A model generated the notes under the pieces. The model saw only the letters and a program-made list of their open reading frames with translations, was not told the origin of the DNA and did no database searches. Of a stretch of DNA of 64,000 nt, positions 1 to 9,706 are shown piece by piece; the stretch's first letter is position 1; each line of letters begins with the position of its first letter. This DNA is from CALEMW01 sp964343835 (GTDB lineage: Bacteria; Krumholzibacteriota; Krumholzibacteriia; LZORAL124-64-63): assembly GCA_964343835.1 (NCBI GenBank), contig CAYFKR010000006.1, forward strand, positions 135,979 to 199,978, given 5' to 3'. Position numbers and translations under genes: made by a program.

Positions 1-599
1 TTGGGCGTGGTGCCGTTCCACGAGATCACGAAGGGCTTGGCGTAGCCGATGGTGTCCTGCTCGGCCACCAGGGTCTCGGAGTTCTGCTCGTGGCTGTCGT
101 AGAAGGCGATCTCGGGTGTACCCAGGGCGTTGCTCAGGAAGTAGAGCCGTGCCGGCGTGCGGTCGAAGTCGCCGCGGTCGTCCACCGCCACGATGTGGAA
201 GGTCATGTCCCGGGAGGTCACCGAGCCCTGGTTGATCTGGAAGTCGATGATCGTGTCGGTCCGCGTGGTCCAGTGACCGATCTCGAGGGTGGTGATGATC
301 AGGGCCGGGTTGAAGCGGATGTCCTCTTCGTCGTCGTCCGTGTCCTCGTCCTGGATCGTGCTGTCGGTCAGGGCCCACACGTAGCGCTCCACGCGCCCGT
401 CGGAGTCCGTGCCGTGCCAGAAGAGGTGGAAGTGGAACTGGCCGCTTCCCTCGTCCACCGGAGCACCGGTCAGGTACGTCTCGGGCGGGTGGTTGACGAT
501 CACCGTCTCGGGCACGAAGGCGCGGCACCCGAAGAGGGCCGTGACGGCCACGAGCACCGCCAGGATATAGAACGTGACCAGTCGAGTCTGGAGCCGCAT
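1..599 (-). CDS. lipoprotein of unknown function, 3' end beyond the window
   Basis: The reading frame begins with ATG at 599 and runs off the left edge, giving about 199 residues. The N-terminus is a short positive stretch, a hydrophobic helix and a lipobox ending LFGC (Cys25), so an exported, lipid-anchored protein is predicted. The visible mature part has phrases such as VNHPPETYLTGAPVDEG and FWHGTDSDGRVERY, which resemble the beta-sandwich, Ig/FnIII-like repeats that describe 'distance from reference' in secreted FCB proteins; it is Asp/Glu-rich around residues 80-95. No catalytic motif is visible. It has its own promoter candidate at 769-798. Function unknown; the lipoprotein call is the firm part. 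Confidence 0.75.
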   Translation of the reverse strand, partial: MRLQTRLVTFYILAVLVAVTALFGCRAFVPETVIVNHPPETYLTGAPVDEGSGQFHFHLFWHGTDSDGRVERYVWALTDSTIQDEDTDDDEEDIRFNPALIITTLEIGHWTTRTDTIIDFQINQGSVTSRDMTFHIVAVDDRGDFDRTPARLYFLSNALGTPEIAFYDSHEQNSETLVAEQDTIGYAKPFVISWNGTTP

Positions 600-768
600 G
601 TCGGACGTCGCCTTTCATACAGGTCGCAGTGCGGGTCGAGGCGCCGATCGGACGCCGGTCGCCGCGCAGGTCGCAACGCGAGGACGGTCCCGGCCGCCCA
701 TGCACGATCGACGCGACACGGGAACGTGGGGTTTTCCCGGTTCTGGGGGCTGGAGTTGTTGCTGGTCA

Positions 769-798
769 AATATAGGGATCGGCGTTCCGGGGTGTCAA
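769..798 (-). promoter_or_regulatory. sigma-70 type promoter for the lipoprotein gene
   Basis: On the minus strand TTGACA (798-793) is followed after 18 bases by TATATT (774-769). The -35 is perfect and the -10 matches five of six positions. The same -10 overlaps TATATTTG, which also fits the TAnnTTTG form used by Bacteroidota. A start near 762 would leave a leader of about 160 bases. Confidence 0.6.
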
Positions 799-865
799 CC
801 TCGATATCCCCGCCGCGCCCCTGCAAAGGCAGGAAAATCAAGCAGATCACCCGCTCCAGGGCATG

Positions 866-896
866 AAAAAAGGGGAGCGGCCGAAGCCGCTCCCCC
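866..896 (-). terminator. intrinsic terminator of the secreted FlgD-domain protein gene
   Basis: Read on the minus strand, GGGGGAGCGGC and its complement GCCGCTCCCC form a perfect stem closed by a TTCG loop, followed by six Ts. It lies 20 bases after the stop codon of the gene at 916-3981. Confidence 0.9.
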
Positions 897-915
897 ATCG
901 ACGGAACCGTGAAGG

Positions 916-3900
916 TTACTTCACGAGAGCCATCTTGTTGACCACGGTCTGGCCGTCAGTCTTCGTCTGGTAGAAGTAGACACCAGAGGCGACATCGCTG
1001 CCGCTGTCGCTGGTACCGTTCCACATGACGCTCTGCAGACCAGCATCGCGCACCTCGTCAACCAGCGTGCGGACGAGCTCGCCGCGCACGTTGAAGATCT
1101 CGATGTTCACATGACCGCGCTTGGGCATGTTGAACTTGATCTCCGTCGTCGGGTTGAAGGGGTTCGGGAAGTTCCTGGCACTCAGGACACGCGGAGCATC
1201 GCCAACACCCGTGGGGGTGCCGGAGCCGCTCAGGTGACCGAAGTAGATCAGGATGTTGTTCAGGCCCTCGGTACGAGCAGCGACCGCACCCAGCGCGCCA
1301 GGAGGCGTGTAACCGGGGGTGGTGTACCAGTACATGAGGTCCACGGGGAAGTAAACGACCTTCGAGCCCATATTCACGTTCGAGAAGCCAGCGGCCTCCA
1401 GACCGGCGTGGCCGGCCCAGTTCGCGATGACCTCGGTCGTGCCAGCAGGCTGGACGGCATCGAAGGTGTTCAGGCCCGGGCAGCTGCCGTAGGCGATGAA
1501 GTCGATGCCGAGATCGAAGGTGGCGTTGCCGGTGGTAGCCTGGACCAGCGGAGCGGTGACGCCGCCGAGCAGCGCGCTCACGTCATGCTGGACATAGTTC
1601 ACCGACAGCCAGGTGTTCACGAAGTTCAGACCAGCGGTGCCCTGACCCTGCGTGAGGTCGTAGGCGATGTTGTCACCGGTCAGCAGCATGTTCTTGCCGG
1701 TCTGCAGCCAGGTGTCGAAGAGGGACAGGTCGTCCGTCTTGTCCGAAGCCTGGTCGAAGGTCGGCAGCGAGAAGCTGCTCAGGTTACCGAAGGTGTACAG
1801 CACGCTGTTGTAGCCGGCGATCTGCAGGGCAGTCGCGCGGGAACCCAGACCGTTGCTGACGCCCGAGGACGGGGCGTTGACGTAGTACACGTCGTAGTCC
1901 ACACCCTCGATGTAACCGAGGTTGTTCAGGGAACCGACCCACTCGTTCTCGCCACCACGACCACCGAAGTCGTTGTAGAAGAGAATCTCGGGCTGGGTAC
2001 CGGCAGCATCGCTGATGGTCGGCAGACCGCGCACGATGTTGCTGGAGGGCCAATCGAAGCTGACGTAGCCAGCGTCGCCCGGGAACACACCGTAGCCGCT
2101 CAGGTCGCCAGGCAGGGTGGTGACGCCGATGTCACCGGCCTGGTTGTCCTCGGCCCAGATGTAGTAGTGGATCACGTCGCCGGGGAAGAAGAAGTCCTCG
2201 TCCGGCAGATCGAAGCCGTAGCGGTCGGGCACGACGACGCCGGTGGCGGTGAACACGGTGTCACCCTCCACGAAGCCGCTCGTAGCGTGCAGACGGTACG
2301 GATCGAACAGGGAGTTCGCCTTCATCGTGTAGTACAGACGAGGACGAGAGTTGAGAGCCGAACCCGGACGCACGGCGGTGACGTCGTAGGTGATGGAGTC
2401 GCCGGGCAGGATAGCCGCAGCAACGTCACCCATGATGTCGTTGGCCATGTCGAAACGGATGTCGTTGGCGCTCAGGTCCACCAGGTCGATGTCGCCGATC
2501 GTCGGGAAGTTGTCCTGGGCCATCTCCAGCTCACGCGTGGTGATGGCGGGACCCTGGATGGCGTAGGCGGTGAACGCAACGTTGTCGAAGTACGGAGCAG
2601 GAGTACCGTCCGTGTCACTCAGACCCCAGATCCAGCCGAGCTCGTACACGCCGAGGGCCAGCTGAACGTTGGTCGGGGTGTTGGTGACGAGGTCGGTCAC
2701 GTTCTGGCCAACACGGAGGATGCCAGGCGTGTTGCTGTAGTACACGAAGTTACGGTCGGCCCAACCGGTCCAGGTCACACCGTTGTCGTTGGACGAACGG
2801 AGGTGCCAGACGTAGAACATACCGTTCAGCAGCGGCAGGTGACGGTACACCTCGAAGGTGTAGTTGGCACCAGCGTGGGTGCTGCCGATGGGGTTGCCGA
2901 GCTCGTCCTCCCAAGCCAGCACGGGGCTCCAAACCTCGTTCTGAGCGTGGTAGGTCGGGCCGGCGCAGCCGCCGGTCAGGTTGTGCGTGTACGAACCGGG
3001 ACCGTAGGTCCAGGTGGTACCGAGGGTACCGCCGGTGCAGGGCACCACGACACCGTCGTCGATGAACGCAACCTGGGGCGTGTCGTTCGTGTTACAGGGA
3101 TCCAGCATCGCGAGCTGCGGCCAGATCTTGGCGAAGTCACCGACGCTCACCGGGAAGGCGAGGAACCAGTTCGAGGCGAGCATGCCGCTCTCGAAGTCGT
3201 CGGTGGTGCCGGGCAGACCGTTGTCGCCGCTCACGCTGATGTTGTCCAGCTGAGCGAGACCGGAGGTCGGCCAGAGGCAGTCGGAGTCCGACCAGCCACC
3301 ATCGGAAGTACCGCGGAAGCGCAGGTGCACCTCGTTGGAACCGGCACCGACCAGGTCGGCGGCCGCGACGGTGAAGCTGACGGTCTCACCCAGCAGGGGC
3401 ACGAACATGCTCGTACCGCTGTCCCAGGTGCTGCCGTTGTACGTGCCGACGACGGTGTAACCAGCCGCACCATTGTGGGTGAGGTACAGGTAGTCGTAGC
3501 CGGGCTCGTTGTCGTAGTTGATGTCGAAGACGACGGTCACGTTGGTAGGCAGACCGTTGTCGGCAACGGTGCCGACCCAGTCCAGATACTCCTCGTAACC
3601 ATTGCCGTAACCCTCAGCGGGGTCGCCGGCGCCACAGGACGCGAAGACCTCGCCACACCAGATGGCGTTGCCGCCAGCGGGAGCGTTGAAGGTATCGATG
3701 TGCCAGATCTCAGTCGTCTTCTCGGTGAGGTCGACGCTGGTCCAGCCCTCCCAGTCGGGCAGGGTCGGGTTGACGTCATTCTGGAACTTACCGGTACCGG
3801 CGCCGGGACCACCCAGCAAATAAACGGTATCGGCCTTGGCGCTGTTCGTGCCCGTGCTGGTGAAGACGTTGTCGTAACGTCCGTCAGCAACGTTGTAGCC

Positions 3901-3981
3901 ATCGATCCGGCTCACACCGGAGGCCATGGCGGTGGCGGCCACGAGAGTCAGGGCCAAGCAAACGAGAGTGAGTTTCCTCAT
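916..3981 (-). CDS. large secreted protein with C-terminal FlgD/T9SS-type sorting domain
   Basis: 1021 residues. Residues 1-20 form a signal peptide ending AMA-SG. The last 80 or so residues carry the NPFNPTTEIKF motif, an IFNVRGELVRTL strand, the SGVYFYQ motif and a lysine near the end, the hallmark of FlgD-Ig-like/type A sorting domains that direct export through type IX-like systems and surface attachment. The middle (residues about 90-550) is beta-rich with repeated Gly/Asn/Asp motifs; residues about 660-900 resemble a ThuA/GATase-like Rossmann fold (phrases QPEILFYNDFGG and GKNMLLTGDNIAYDL), which is a weak call. The gene is alone between its own promoter candidate and a strong terminator, preceded by a GGGGGGA ribosome site, and looks well expressed. 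Substrate and role are unknown. Confidence 0.85.
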   Translation of the reverse strand: MRKLTLVCLALTLVAATAMASGVSRIDGYNVADGRYDNVFTSTGTNSAKADTVYLLGGPGAGTGKFQNDVNPTLPDWEGWTSVDLTEKTTEIWHIDTFNAPAGGNAIWCGEVFASCGAGDPAEGYGNGYEEYLDWVGTVADNGLPTNVTVVFDINYDNEPGYDYLYLTHNGAAGYTVVGTYNGSTWDSGTSMFVPLLGETVSFTVAAADLVGAGSNEVHLRFRGTSDGGWSDSDCLWPTSGLAQLDNISVSGDNGLPGTTDDFESGMLASNWFLAFPVSVGDFAKIWPQLAMLDPCNTNDTPQVAFIDDGVVVPCTGGTLGTTWTYGPGSYTHNLTGGCAGPTYHAQNEVWSPVLAWEDELGNPIGSTHAGANYTFEVYRHLPLLNGMFYVWHLRSSNDNGVTWTGWADRNFVYYSNTPGILRVGQNVTDLVTNTPTNVQLALGVYELGWIWGLSDTDGTPAPYFDNVAFTAYAIQGPAITTRELEMAQDNFPTIGDIDLVDLSANDIRFDMANDIMGDVAAAILPGDSITYDVTAVRPGSALNSRPRLYYTMKANSLFDPYRLHATSGFVEGDTVFTATGVVVPDRYGFDLPDEDFFFPGDVIHYYIWAEDNQAGDIGVTTLPGDLSGYGVFPGDAGYVSFDWPSSNIVRGLPTISDAAGTQPEILFYNDFGGRGGENEWVGSLNNLGYIEGVDYDVYYVNAPSSGVSNGLGSRATALQIAGYNSVLYTFGNLSSFSLPTFDQASDKTDDLSLFDTWLQTGKNMLLTGDNIAYDLTQGQGTAGLNFVNTWLSVNYVQHDVSALLGGVTAPLVQATTGNATFDLGIDFIAYGSCPGLNTFDAVQPAGTTEVIANWAGHAGLEAAGFSNVNMGSKVVYFPVDLMYWYTTPGYTPPGALGAVAARTEGLNNILIYFGHLSGSGTPTGVGDAPRVLSARNFPNPFNPTTEIKFNMPKRGHVNIEIFNVRGELVRTLVDEVRDAGLQSVMWNGTSDSGSDVASGVYFYQTKTDGQTVVNKMALVK

Positions 3982-4310
3982 ACTTTCCCCCCATCGCTGA
4001 ACTTGTCATCAGATGGTGCAGGTGAAAGTCAAACGTCTCATCGCACACGAGGCGCAACAAGACACCAACAGAGCAGGCAGAGCGCTTTCGTACCACACAC
4101 AACGGAGGACGTCGCCTCGATCCAGGATCTCGGTTTCGTCTTCCACTGTGCCCGGTGACAGGGTGACTCGCGTTTCAAGCAAGAGTGTCAAGTTAATAGG
4201 GACTTACTTGAGAAGCGGAATCGGGCGCAACGTCACAGTGGAAAGGTTCTGCCCTTGAGTCGCACCGATGAGATTACCCAAATCCGAAAGTCGAGTCAAT
4301 AGTATATGTC
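3982..4310. other. long leader/promoter region of the secreted protein gene
   Basis: About 330 bases without a gene. It is less GC-rich than the surrounding coding sequence. A promoter candidate lies at its distal end (4271-4299), giving a leader of roughly 280 bases. A second TTGACA at 4191-4186 has no convincing -10 partner. No riboswitch class was recognised. Confidence 0.5.
4271..4299 (-). promoter_or_regulatory. promoter candidate for the secreted FlgD-domain protein gene
   Basis: On the minus strand TTGACT (4299-4294), 17 bases, TAATCT (4276-4271). The -10 is weak, but the position directly after the glyS terminator U-tract is sensible for the start of a separate transcript. Confidence 0.4.
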
Positions 4311-4346
4311 AAAAAAATCCGGACCCCCCGGGGGAGGTCCGGACCC
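4311..4346 (-). terminator. intrinsic terminator at the end of the glyS chain
   Basis: On the minus strand TCCGGACC pairs with GGTCCGGA around a C/G-rich loop and is followed by seven Ts. It lies about 30 bases after the glyS stop and closes the long chain of genes that starts with hisS. Confidence 0.9.
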
Positions 4347-4376
4347 GTCCGACGACGGATTAGCCGACAAAAAACG

Positions 4377-6563
4377 TCAGGATGATGACAAATTCTCAAC
4401 AGGTGCCACGGCCGACACGTCGGCGTAACTGGCGAACAGGCCCTGGATTTCTCCCAGGAACACCTTCCGGAGCGCCTGGAGCGCCTCATCGTCCACGTTG
4501 ACCCTGACCGAATCGAAAAAACCATCGATCAAAGGCCCGAGGGCGGACAATTCCGCGAACACGTCCGCGTAGGTCCCCCCCTCCTCGGCCGCTGCGAGCT
4601 TCGGGGCGGCCGCCGAGACGGCCTCGAGCAGCTCCAGCTCCGCCGGTTCCGGCAGCGACCGGAAGTCCTCGCCATCGGGGCCGTGCCCGCCTTCGGCCCA
4701 TCGGGCGCGGCAGGCGCCCAGATCGTCCAGGGACAGCACTGCGTCGTCCAGGATGTTGCGGCAGCGCTTCACGCCCTTGGCCAGCATCAGGAACTCCTCG
4801 CGGGTCCGGAACCCCTCCAGGGCTCCGGCCCAGGCGGCCAGGTCCGAGGGATCCCGTCCGTGGACGGGCAGGGTGGCCCGCACTACCTCGGGCGCCAGGC
4901 CCGTCCCCACGAGGTGGCCCTCCAGCCGGGTGGCCGCGAAGTCCATGAGCTCGTCCAGGGCCTCGGCCCGCCGCGACTCGTCCGCGAGGCCGGCATAGGC
5001 CGCCAGGGCCTGCTCCAGAACGGCCCGCAGATCCACGCGGGCCTCCAGGCCCAGCAGGATCCGGATGATCGCCAGGGTGTGGCGGCGCAGGGCGTAGGGG
5101 TCCTTGGCGCCGGTCGGGGCGAACCCGGCGAGCCAGCAGCCGGCCAGGGTGTCGCAGCGGTCGGCCACCGAGAGCACGGCGCTGGCGCGGTCGACCGGCA
5201 GGCCATCGCCCGCGGACCGGGGACGGTGGTACTGCTCCAGGATGCCGCAGACCCCCTCGCTCTCCCCCGCCCTCGCGGCGTACCGGGACGCGATCACGCC
5301 CTCGAGCTTGGTGAACTCCTTGCCGTCCTTGATCATCTCCGTGACCATGTCGAACCGGCAGATGGTCGCGGCCCGCTTCAGGTCCGCCGGGCATTCCCCG
5401 CCGTCGCCCAGGCCGTTGGCCCACAGCCAGGGGGCCAGGGCGGACACGCGGTCCACCTTGTCCTTCATGGAGCCGTAGCCCACCAGCCAGGTCACCTGGG
5501 CCAGGCTGTCGGTGTGCTCGTCGGGGGACTTCTTCTGGTCGAACTCCCAGTAGAAGAGGGCGTCGCTCAGCCGGGCGCGCAGCACGCGCTCGTTGCCGTG
5601 GCGCACGTTGTCCAGGGCGTTGGCGTCGCCGTCGCGGGCGGCCAGGAAGTGGGGGCGCAGGCCGCCGTCGGCGTCGCCCACGGCGAAGTAGCGCTGGTGG
5701 GCCTTGAGGGCCGTCACGATGACCTCGTCAGGCAGCTCGAAGAACGACTCGTCGTAGCTGCCCAGGAAGGGGGTCGGGTGCTCGCAGAGGTCCACGACCT
5801 CGCCCAGCAGCTCGTCGTCCTCCCTCAGCACGGCGCCGGGGTTCTCGGCCAGCACCGCGGCCGCGCCGTCGGTGATCATGGCCCGGCGCTCGTCCTGGTC
5901 CACCACAACGCCGTGCTTCCGCAGCTCGTCGAGGTAGGCGCCCGGCGAGGCGATCTCCACGCGGCAGCCGTCGGCCAGGGTCCGGTGGCCGCGGCTCGTG
6001 CGCCCGGCCTTCACGCCGGCCAGCTCCACCGGCACCACGTCGTCGCCCAGCAGGGCCACGATCCACTGGACCGGTCGTGCGTACTCGATCTCCCCCGTCC
6101 CCCAGCGCATGGTCTTGGGGAAGGGAATCGCCAGCAGGATGCCCGGCAGGGCCTCGGCCAGCAGGTCCGCGGCGGCGCGGCCCTCCACCACCTTGCGGGC
6201 CCCCAGGAAGCGGCCGCCCTTCTCGTCGGTCACCTCGTAGGCGGCCGCCAGGTCGATGCCGTTCTTGCGGGCGAAGCCCTCGGCGGCCTTGGTGGGCGCA
6301 CCGTCGTCGTCGTAGCAGACGGCCACGGGCGGTCCCTTCACCTCGATCTCGCGGTCCTCCTGCCTATCCTGCAGGTCGTCGATCAGCACGGCCAGGCGGC
6401 GCGGGGTCGCCAGGACCCGCACGTCGCCGTGAGCCAGGCCCGTGTCGGACAGCAGCGTCGCCAGGGAGCGGGACACGTGCTCCCGCTCCACCGGCAGGAA
6501 GCGGGCGGGCAGCTCGTCGGTCCCCACCTCGATCAGGAAGGGGCTCTTGGTGGTGTCGCTCAT
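4377..6563 (-). CDS. glyS: glycyl-tRNA synthetase beta subunit
   Basis: 728 residues, the usual length for the beta subunit of the two-subunit glycyl-tRNA synthetase that charges tRNA-Gly. The N-terminus LIEVGTDELPARF is diagnostic, as are the central MRWG and EYARPVQWI motifs and the ALKAHQRYF motif. The C-terminal part (VADRCDTLAGCWLAGFAPTGAKDPYALRR) is the conserved HD-like and anticodon-binding region. The ATG overlaps the glyQ stop in an ATGA, so the two subunits are translationally coupled, as expected for partners needed in equal amount. Confidence 0.97.
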   Translation of the reverse strand: MSDTTKSPFLIEVGTDELPARFLPVEREHVSRSLATLLSDTGLAHGDVRVLATPRRLAVLIDDLQDRQEDREIEVKGPPVAVCYDDDGAPTKAAEGFARKNGIDLAAAYEVTDEKGGRFLGARKVVEGRAAADLLAEALPGILLAIPFPKTMRWGTGEIEYARPVQWIVALLGDDVVPVELAGVKAGRTSRGHRTLADGCRVEIASPGAYLDELRKHGVVVDQDERRAMITDGAAAVLAENPGAVLREDDELLGEVVDLCEHPTPFLGSYDESFFELPDEVIVTALKAHQRYFAVGDADGGLRPHFLAARDGDANALDNVRHGNERVLRARLSDALFYWEFDQKKSPDEHTDSLAQVTWLVGYGSMKDKVDRVSALAPWLWANGLGDGGECPADLKRAATICRFDMVTEMIKDGKEFTKLEGVIASRYAARAGESEGVCGILEQYHRPRSAGDGLPVDRASAVLSVADRCDTLAGCWLAGFAPTGAKDPYALRRHTLAIIRILLGLEARVDLRAVLEQALAAYAGLADESRRAEALDELMDFAATRLEGHLVGTGLAPEVVRATLPVHGRDPSDLAAWAGALEGFRTREEFLMLAKGVKRCRNILDDAVLSLDDLGACRARWAEGGHGPDGEDFRSLPEPAELELLEAVSAAAPKLAAAEEGGTYADVFAELSALGPLIDGFFDSVRVNVDDEALQALRKVFLGEIQGLFASYADVSAVAPVENLSSS

Positions 6564-7447
6564 GCTCCCGTCTCCTCGGTCTTCAGCAGGGGGAAGCCCT
6601 GGGCCTCCCGGGATTCCACGTAGGCCTTGGCGGCGGCCCGGGCCAGGACCCGGACCCGCTTGATGTAGCCCGTGCGCTCGGTCACGGAGATGGCGCCCCG
6701 CGCCTCCAGCACGTTGAACAGGTGGCTGCACTTGATCACGGCGTCGTAGCCGGGGTGCACCAGACCGGCCTCCAGGAGGGCCTTGGCCTCCGCCTCCTTC
6801 TCGTCGAAGTGGCGGCGGTACATGTCCACGTCCGCGTGCTCGAAATTGAAGGCCGAGAACTCGCGCTCGAACTGGCCCATGACGTCGCCCCAGGTCAGGC
6901 CGCCGCCCCACTGCAGGTCCTTCACGTGCTCCACGCCCTGGGTGTACATGGCCAGCCGCAGAAGGCCGTAGGTCAGCTCCACCGACACGGGGTTCAGCTT
7001 GAAACCGCCCACCTGCTGGAAGTAGGTGAACTGGCTGATCTCCATGCCGTCGATCCACACCTCCCAGCCCAGGCCGCTGGCGCCGAGGGTGGGCGACTCC
7101 CAGTCGTCCTCCACGAACCGGATGTCGTGCTCCCGGGGCTCGATGCCGATGGCCCGCAGGGAGTCCAGGTACAGCTGCTGGGAGTCCTCGGGGTTGGGCT
7201 TGAGGATCACCTGGTACTGCAGGAACTGCTGCACGCGATTGGGATTCTCGCCGTAGCGGCCGTCCTTGGGGCGGCGCGAGGGCTCCACGTACGCCACCTT
7301 CCAGGGCTCGGGCCCGAGGCAGCGCAGGAACGTGGCCGGGTTGAAGGTGCCCGCCCCCACTTCCGAGTTGTAGGGCTGGACGACCACGCAGCCCTGGTCG
7401 CTCCAGAACTGCTGCAGCCTGGCGATCATCTCCTGGTAGACCATCAT
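6560..7447 (-). CDS. glyQ: glycyl-tRNA synthetase alpha subunit
   Basis: About 295 residues, normal for the catalytic alpha subunit. The start LQQFWSDQGCVVVQPYNSEVGAG is conserved, followed by the class II catalytic core (PSRRPKDGRYGENPNR, GLGWEVWIDGMEISQFTYFQQVGG). Two adjacent ATG codons (7447 and 7444) are possible; the first makes an ATGA overlap with the recO stop, so I chose it. The stop overlaps glyS by four bases. Confidence 0.97.
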   Translation of the reverse strand: MMVYQEMIARLQQFWSDQGCVVVQPYNSEVGAGTFNPATFLRCLGPEPWKVAYVEPSRRPKDGRYGENPNRVQQFLQYQVILKPNPEDSQQLYLDSLRAIGIEPREHDIRFVEDDWESPTLGASGLGWEVWIDGMEISQFTYFQQVGGFKLNPVSVELTYGLLRLAMYTQGVEHVKDLQWGGGLTWGDVMGQFEREFSAFNFEHADVDMYRRHFDEKEAEAKALLEAGLVHPGYDAVIKCSHLFNVLEARGAISVTERTGYIKRVRVLARAAAKAYVESREAQGFPLLKTEETGA

Positions 7448-8280
7448 GTCGCGTCCTTCTCGGGGGCTTCGGCCCCGGGTCGGCCGCCGCGCCTGGGCCG
7501 GAGGAGCTCCAGGGCCGCGGGCAGCCGGTACGTGGGAACGTGGTACGTCAGGAACGAGTGCAGATGGATGCCGACCTCGCGGCGCACGGCCCGGTCCATC
7601 TCCGCTTCCGCGCCGCCGCCGGCCAGGCGCCTCATGACGCCGAGGGCCGTCGCCGACAGGGGACGTCCGGCCGCACCGGAGGACCCGCCGTCGCGAGCCG
7701 TGCAGGCCCGGCACAGGACCCCGCCGCTGGCCGGGTTGAACCGGCTGCCGGCGAACGTCCCGTCAGCGTCGGCAGGCTCCGCACCGCATTCGGCGCACCC
7801 CTCCAGCTCCGGCGCCATGCCGTGCAGATCCAGCAGGGCCAGTTCGAATGCATAGAATCGGGCCGCACCGTTCCCGGAAGCCGACGATGATAACACCCCC
7901 AGAAACCCACGGCAAAGATCGAAGAGCTGAAGGTCGCGCTCGTCCCCGGGACGGCAACGGTCCACGAGGTCCAGGGCGGCCAGCCGGTAGGCGGTCTCCT
8001 CCAGCCCGACGGGCTCGTCCGCGGCTCCCTCCAGGAGCTGTCCGCCCTTGAGGTACTGGAGTTCGCGATCGGGGCGCAGGCTGTACTCGAGGTTGGCCAG
8101 GCAGCCGGGGCGCACCAGGGGCCGGAGCGTGGACCGCTCCCCCCGCGCCCCCTTGGCGATGACCTTCACGTAACCGTGTTCGGCCGTGAGCAGCGACACC
8201 ACGAGGCTGGTCTCGCCGGTGGGCCAGGTGCGCAGGACCACCGCATCCGACGAGGCGGCCGGTCGCCCCAGCACCCCCAT
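7444..8280 (-). CDS. recO: DNA repair protein RecO
   Basis: 278 residues. The N-terminal OB fold shows VLRTWPTGETSLVVSLLTAEHGYVKVIAKGAR, typical of RecO, which loads RecA onto SSB-coated DNA with RecR in gap repair. A four-cysteine zinc site (CAEC...CRAC, about residues 170-205) is present, as in many RecO proteins. It starts one base after mgtE and its stop overlaps glyQ. The placement among tRNA synthetases is positional rather than functional. Confidence 0.92.
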   Translation of the reverse strand: MGVLGRPAASSDAVVLRTWPTGETSLVVSLLTAEHGYVKVIAKGARGERSTLRPLVRPGCLANLEYSLRPDRELQYLKGGQLLEGAADEPVGLEETAYRLAALDLVDRCRPGDERDLQLFDLCRGFLGVLSSSASGNGAARFYAFELALLDLHGMAPELEGCAECGAEPADADGTFAGSRFNPASGGVLCRACTARDGGSSGAAGRPLSATALGVMRRLAGGGAEAEMDRAVRREVGIHLHSFLTYHVPTYRLPAALELLRPRRGGRPGAEAPEKDAT

Positions 8281-8281
8281 C

Positions 8282-9706
8282 TCAGGAGGCGCCCTGCAGC
8301 AGCATGGACGCCATTCCCAGGTAGATGACGATGGCCATCACGTCGTTGGACGTGGTGATGAAGGGCCCCGTGGCCAGGGCCGGGTCCACGCCGATGCGGT
8401 GCATGAGCAGGGGCACCGCCGTGCCCACCAGGGCGGCGAACACGATCACGGTGACCATCGAGAGCATCAGCACCGCCGCCAGGGTCTGGTTCCCCACCAC
8501 CACCGCGGCCACCCCGTAGAGGCAGGCGGCGATCACGCCGCCGGTCATCAGCGACGTGGCCAGTTCCCTCAGCAGGTAACGTCCCAGGTGGTAGACGTCC
8601 ACCTCGCCCGTGGCGAGGCCGCGCACCACCACCGACGACGTCTGGATCCCCGTGTTCCCCCCCATGGCCATGATGGCGGGGATGAAGAAGCTCAGGGCCA
8701 CGACCCGCGCCAGGGACTCCTCGAACGAGGACATCAGGAACACGCACCCCACCTGCCCGGCCAGGGCCGCCAGCAGCCAGGGCATGCGCGCCCGGGCCAC
8801 CTTCAGGGGCGAGGTCTCCCCCAGGTCCTCGGTGGTACCGGCGAAGTGGGCGAAGTCCTCGGTGGCCTCCTCCTCCATGACGTCCAGCACGTCGTCGGCC
8901 TGGATCACGCCGATCAGGCGTTCGCGGTCGTCCACCACCGGCAGGGTCACCAGGTCGTGGATCATCACGAACTGGGCCACGTGCTCCTGGTCCAGGTCCA
9001 CTTCCACGTGGTGCGGGTCGGCCTCCATGACCTCGGTCACCGGGGTCGACCAGGGCTGCATGAGCATCTCGACCAGGGGAATGCGTCCCTCCAGGCGGCC
9101 GGCCCCGTCCACCACGTAGATGAAGTGCAGGCCGTCGCGGTCCTCGGGTTCCACCGCGCGTACCGCCTCCACCGCCTGCAGGCAGGAGGCGTCCACGGCC
9201 ACCGCGATGAACTCCTTGGCCATCAGGCCGCCGGCGGTGTCCGGGTCGTACTGCAGGAGCTCGGTGACTTCCTCGCGCTCCTCGGGCTCCATGGCGGCCA
9301 GGACCTCGCGGGCCTGGTCCTCCTCCATCTCGCCCACCACGTCGGCGGCCTCGTCCGAGGGCATCTCCTCGATGAGGTCGGCGATGGCGTCCACGGTCAG
9401 CAGCTGCATCAGGGCGTCCACGCTGCGCTTGTCGATCTCCGCCAGCACGTCGGACGCGAGGTCCAGGGGCAGCAGCCGGATCACGCGGGCGGTGTCGTCC
9501 ACGCTCAGGGGGCGCACGATCTCGGACAGGTCGCCGGGCGTCAGCTCGGCGGCCAGCAGCGCCAGTTCCTCGTCGCGCCCGACGGAGAGCATCTCCTCGA
9601 ATTGCACGGAGTGCTCGTGCCACTGGCGCCCCATGTCGGCGGGATCGAGGAAGGGATCGTCCTGGACCGTCTCCTCGGGCGTCCTCCCGGTGTTCTCCTC
9701 GGTCAC
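8282..9706 (-). CDS. mgtE: magnesium transporter MgtE
   Basis: 474 residues with the full MgtE layout: an N-terminal superhelical MgtE_N domain (about 30-150), two CBS domains (about 155-280) and five membrane helices in the C-terminal third. The pore-region motifs AIMAMGGNTGIQTSSVVVRGLA and GPFITTSNDVMAIVIYLG are conserved. It imports Mg2+ and is gated by Mg2+ binding to the CBS/N domains. The start is GTG, overlapping the upstream DUF502 stop in GTGA. Confidence 0.95.
   Translation of the reverse strand: MTEENTGRTPEETVQDDPFLDPADMGRQWHEHSVQFEEMLSVGRDEELALLAAELTPGDLSEIVRPLSVDDTARVIRLLPLDLASDVLAEIDKRSVDALMQLLTVDAIADLIEEMPSDEAADVVGEMEEDQAREVLAAMEPEEREEVTELLQYDPDTAGGLMAKEFIAVAVDASCLQAVEAVRAVEPEDRDGLHFIYVVDGAGRLEGRIPLVEMLMQPWSTPVTEVMEADPHHVEVDLDQEHVAQFVMIHDLVTLPVVDDRERLIGVIQADDVLDVMEEEATEDFAHFAGTTEDLGETSPLKVARARMPWLLAALAGQVGCVFLMSSFEESLARVVALSFFIPAIMAMGGNTGIQTSSVVVRGLATGEVDVYHLGRYLLRELATSLMTGGVIAACLYGVAAVVVGNQTLAAVLMLSMVTVIVFAALVGTAVPLLMHRIGVDPALATGPFITTSNDVMAIVIYLGMASMLLQGAS

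Larger units (their letters stand above)
600..915. other. intergenic region with promoter and terminator
   Basis: This 316-base stretch holds no gene I can support. It contains the leader and promoter of the lipoprotein gene to its left and the terminator of the secreted-protein gene to its right, both read on the minus strand. Open frames in it are arginine-rich shadows with no homology I recognise. Confidence 0.6.

Noticed and set aside
1111..4158. Plus-strand frame of about 1000 codons opposite the secreted FlgD-domain protein
   Set aside because: Composition is that of an antisense shadow; no signal peptide or motif, and the minus-strand frame has strong domain evidence.
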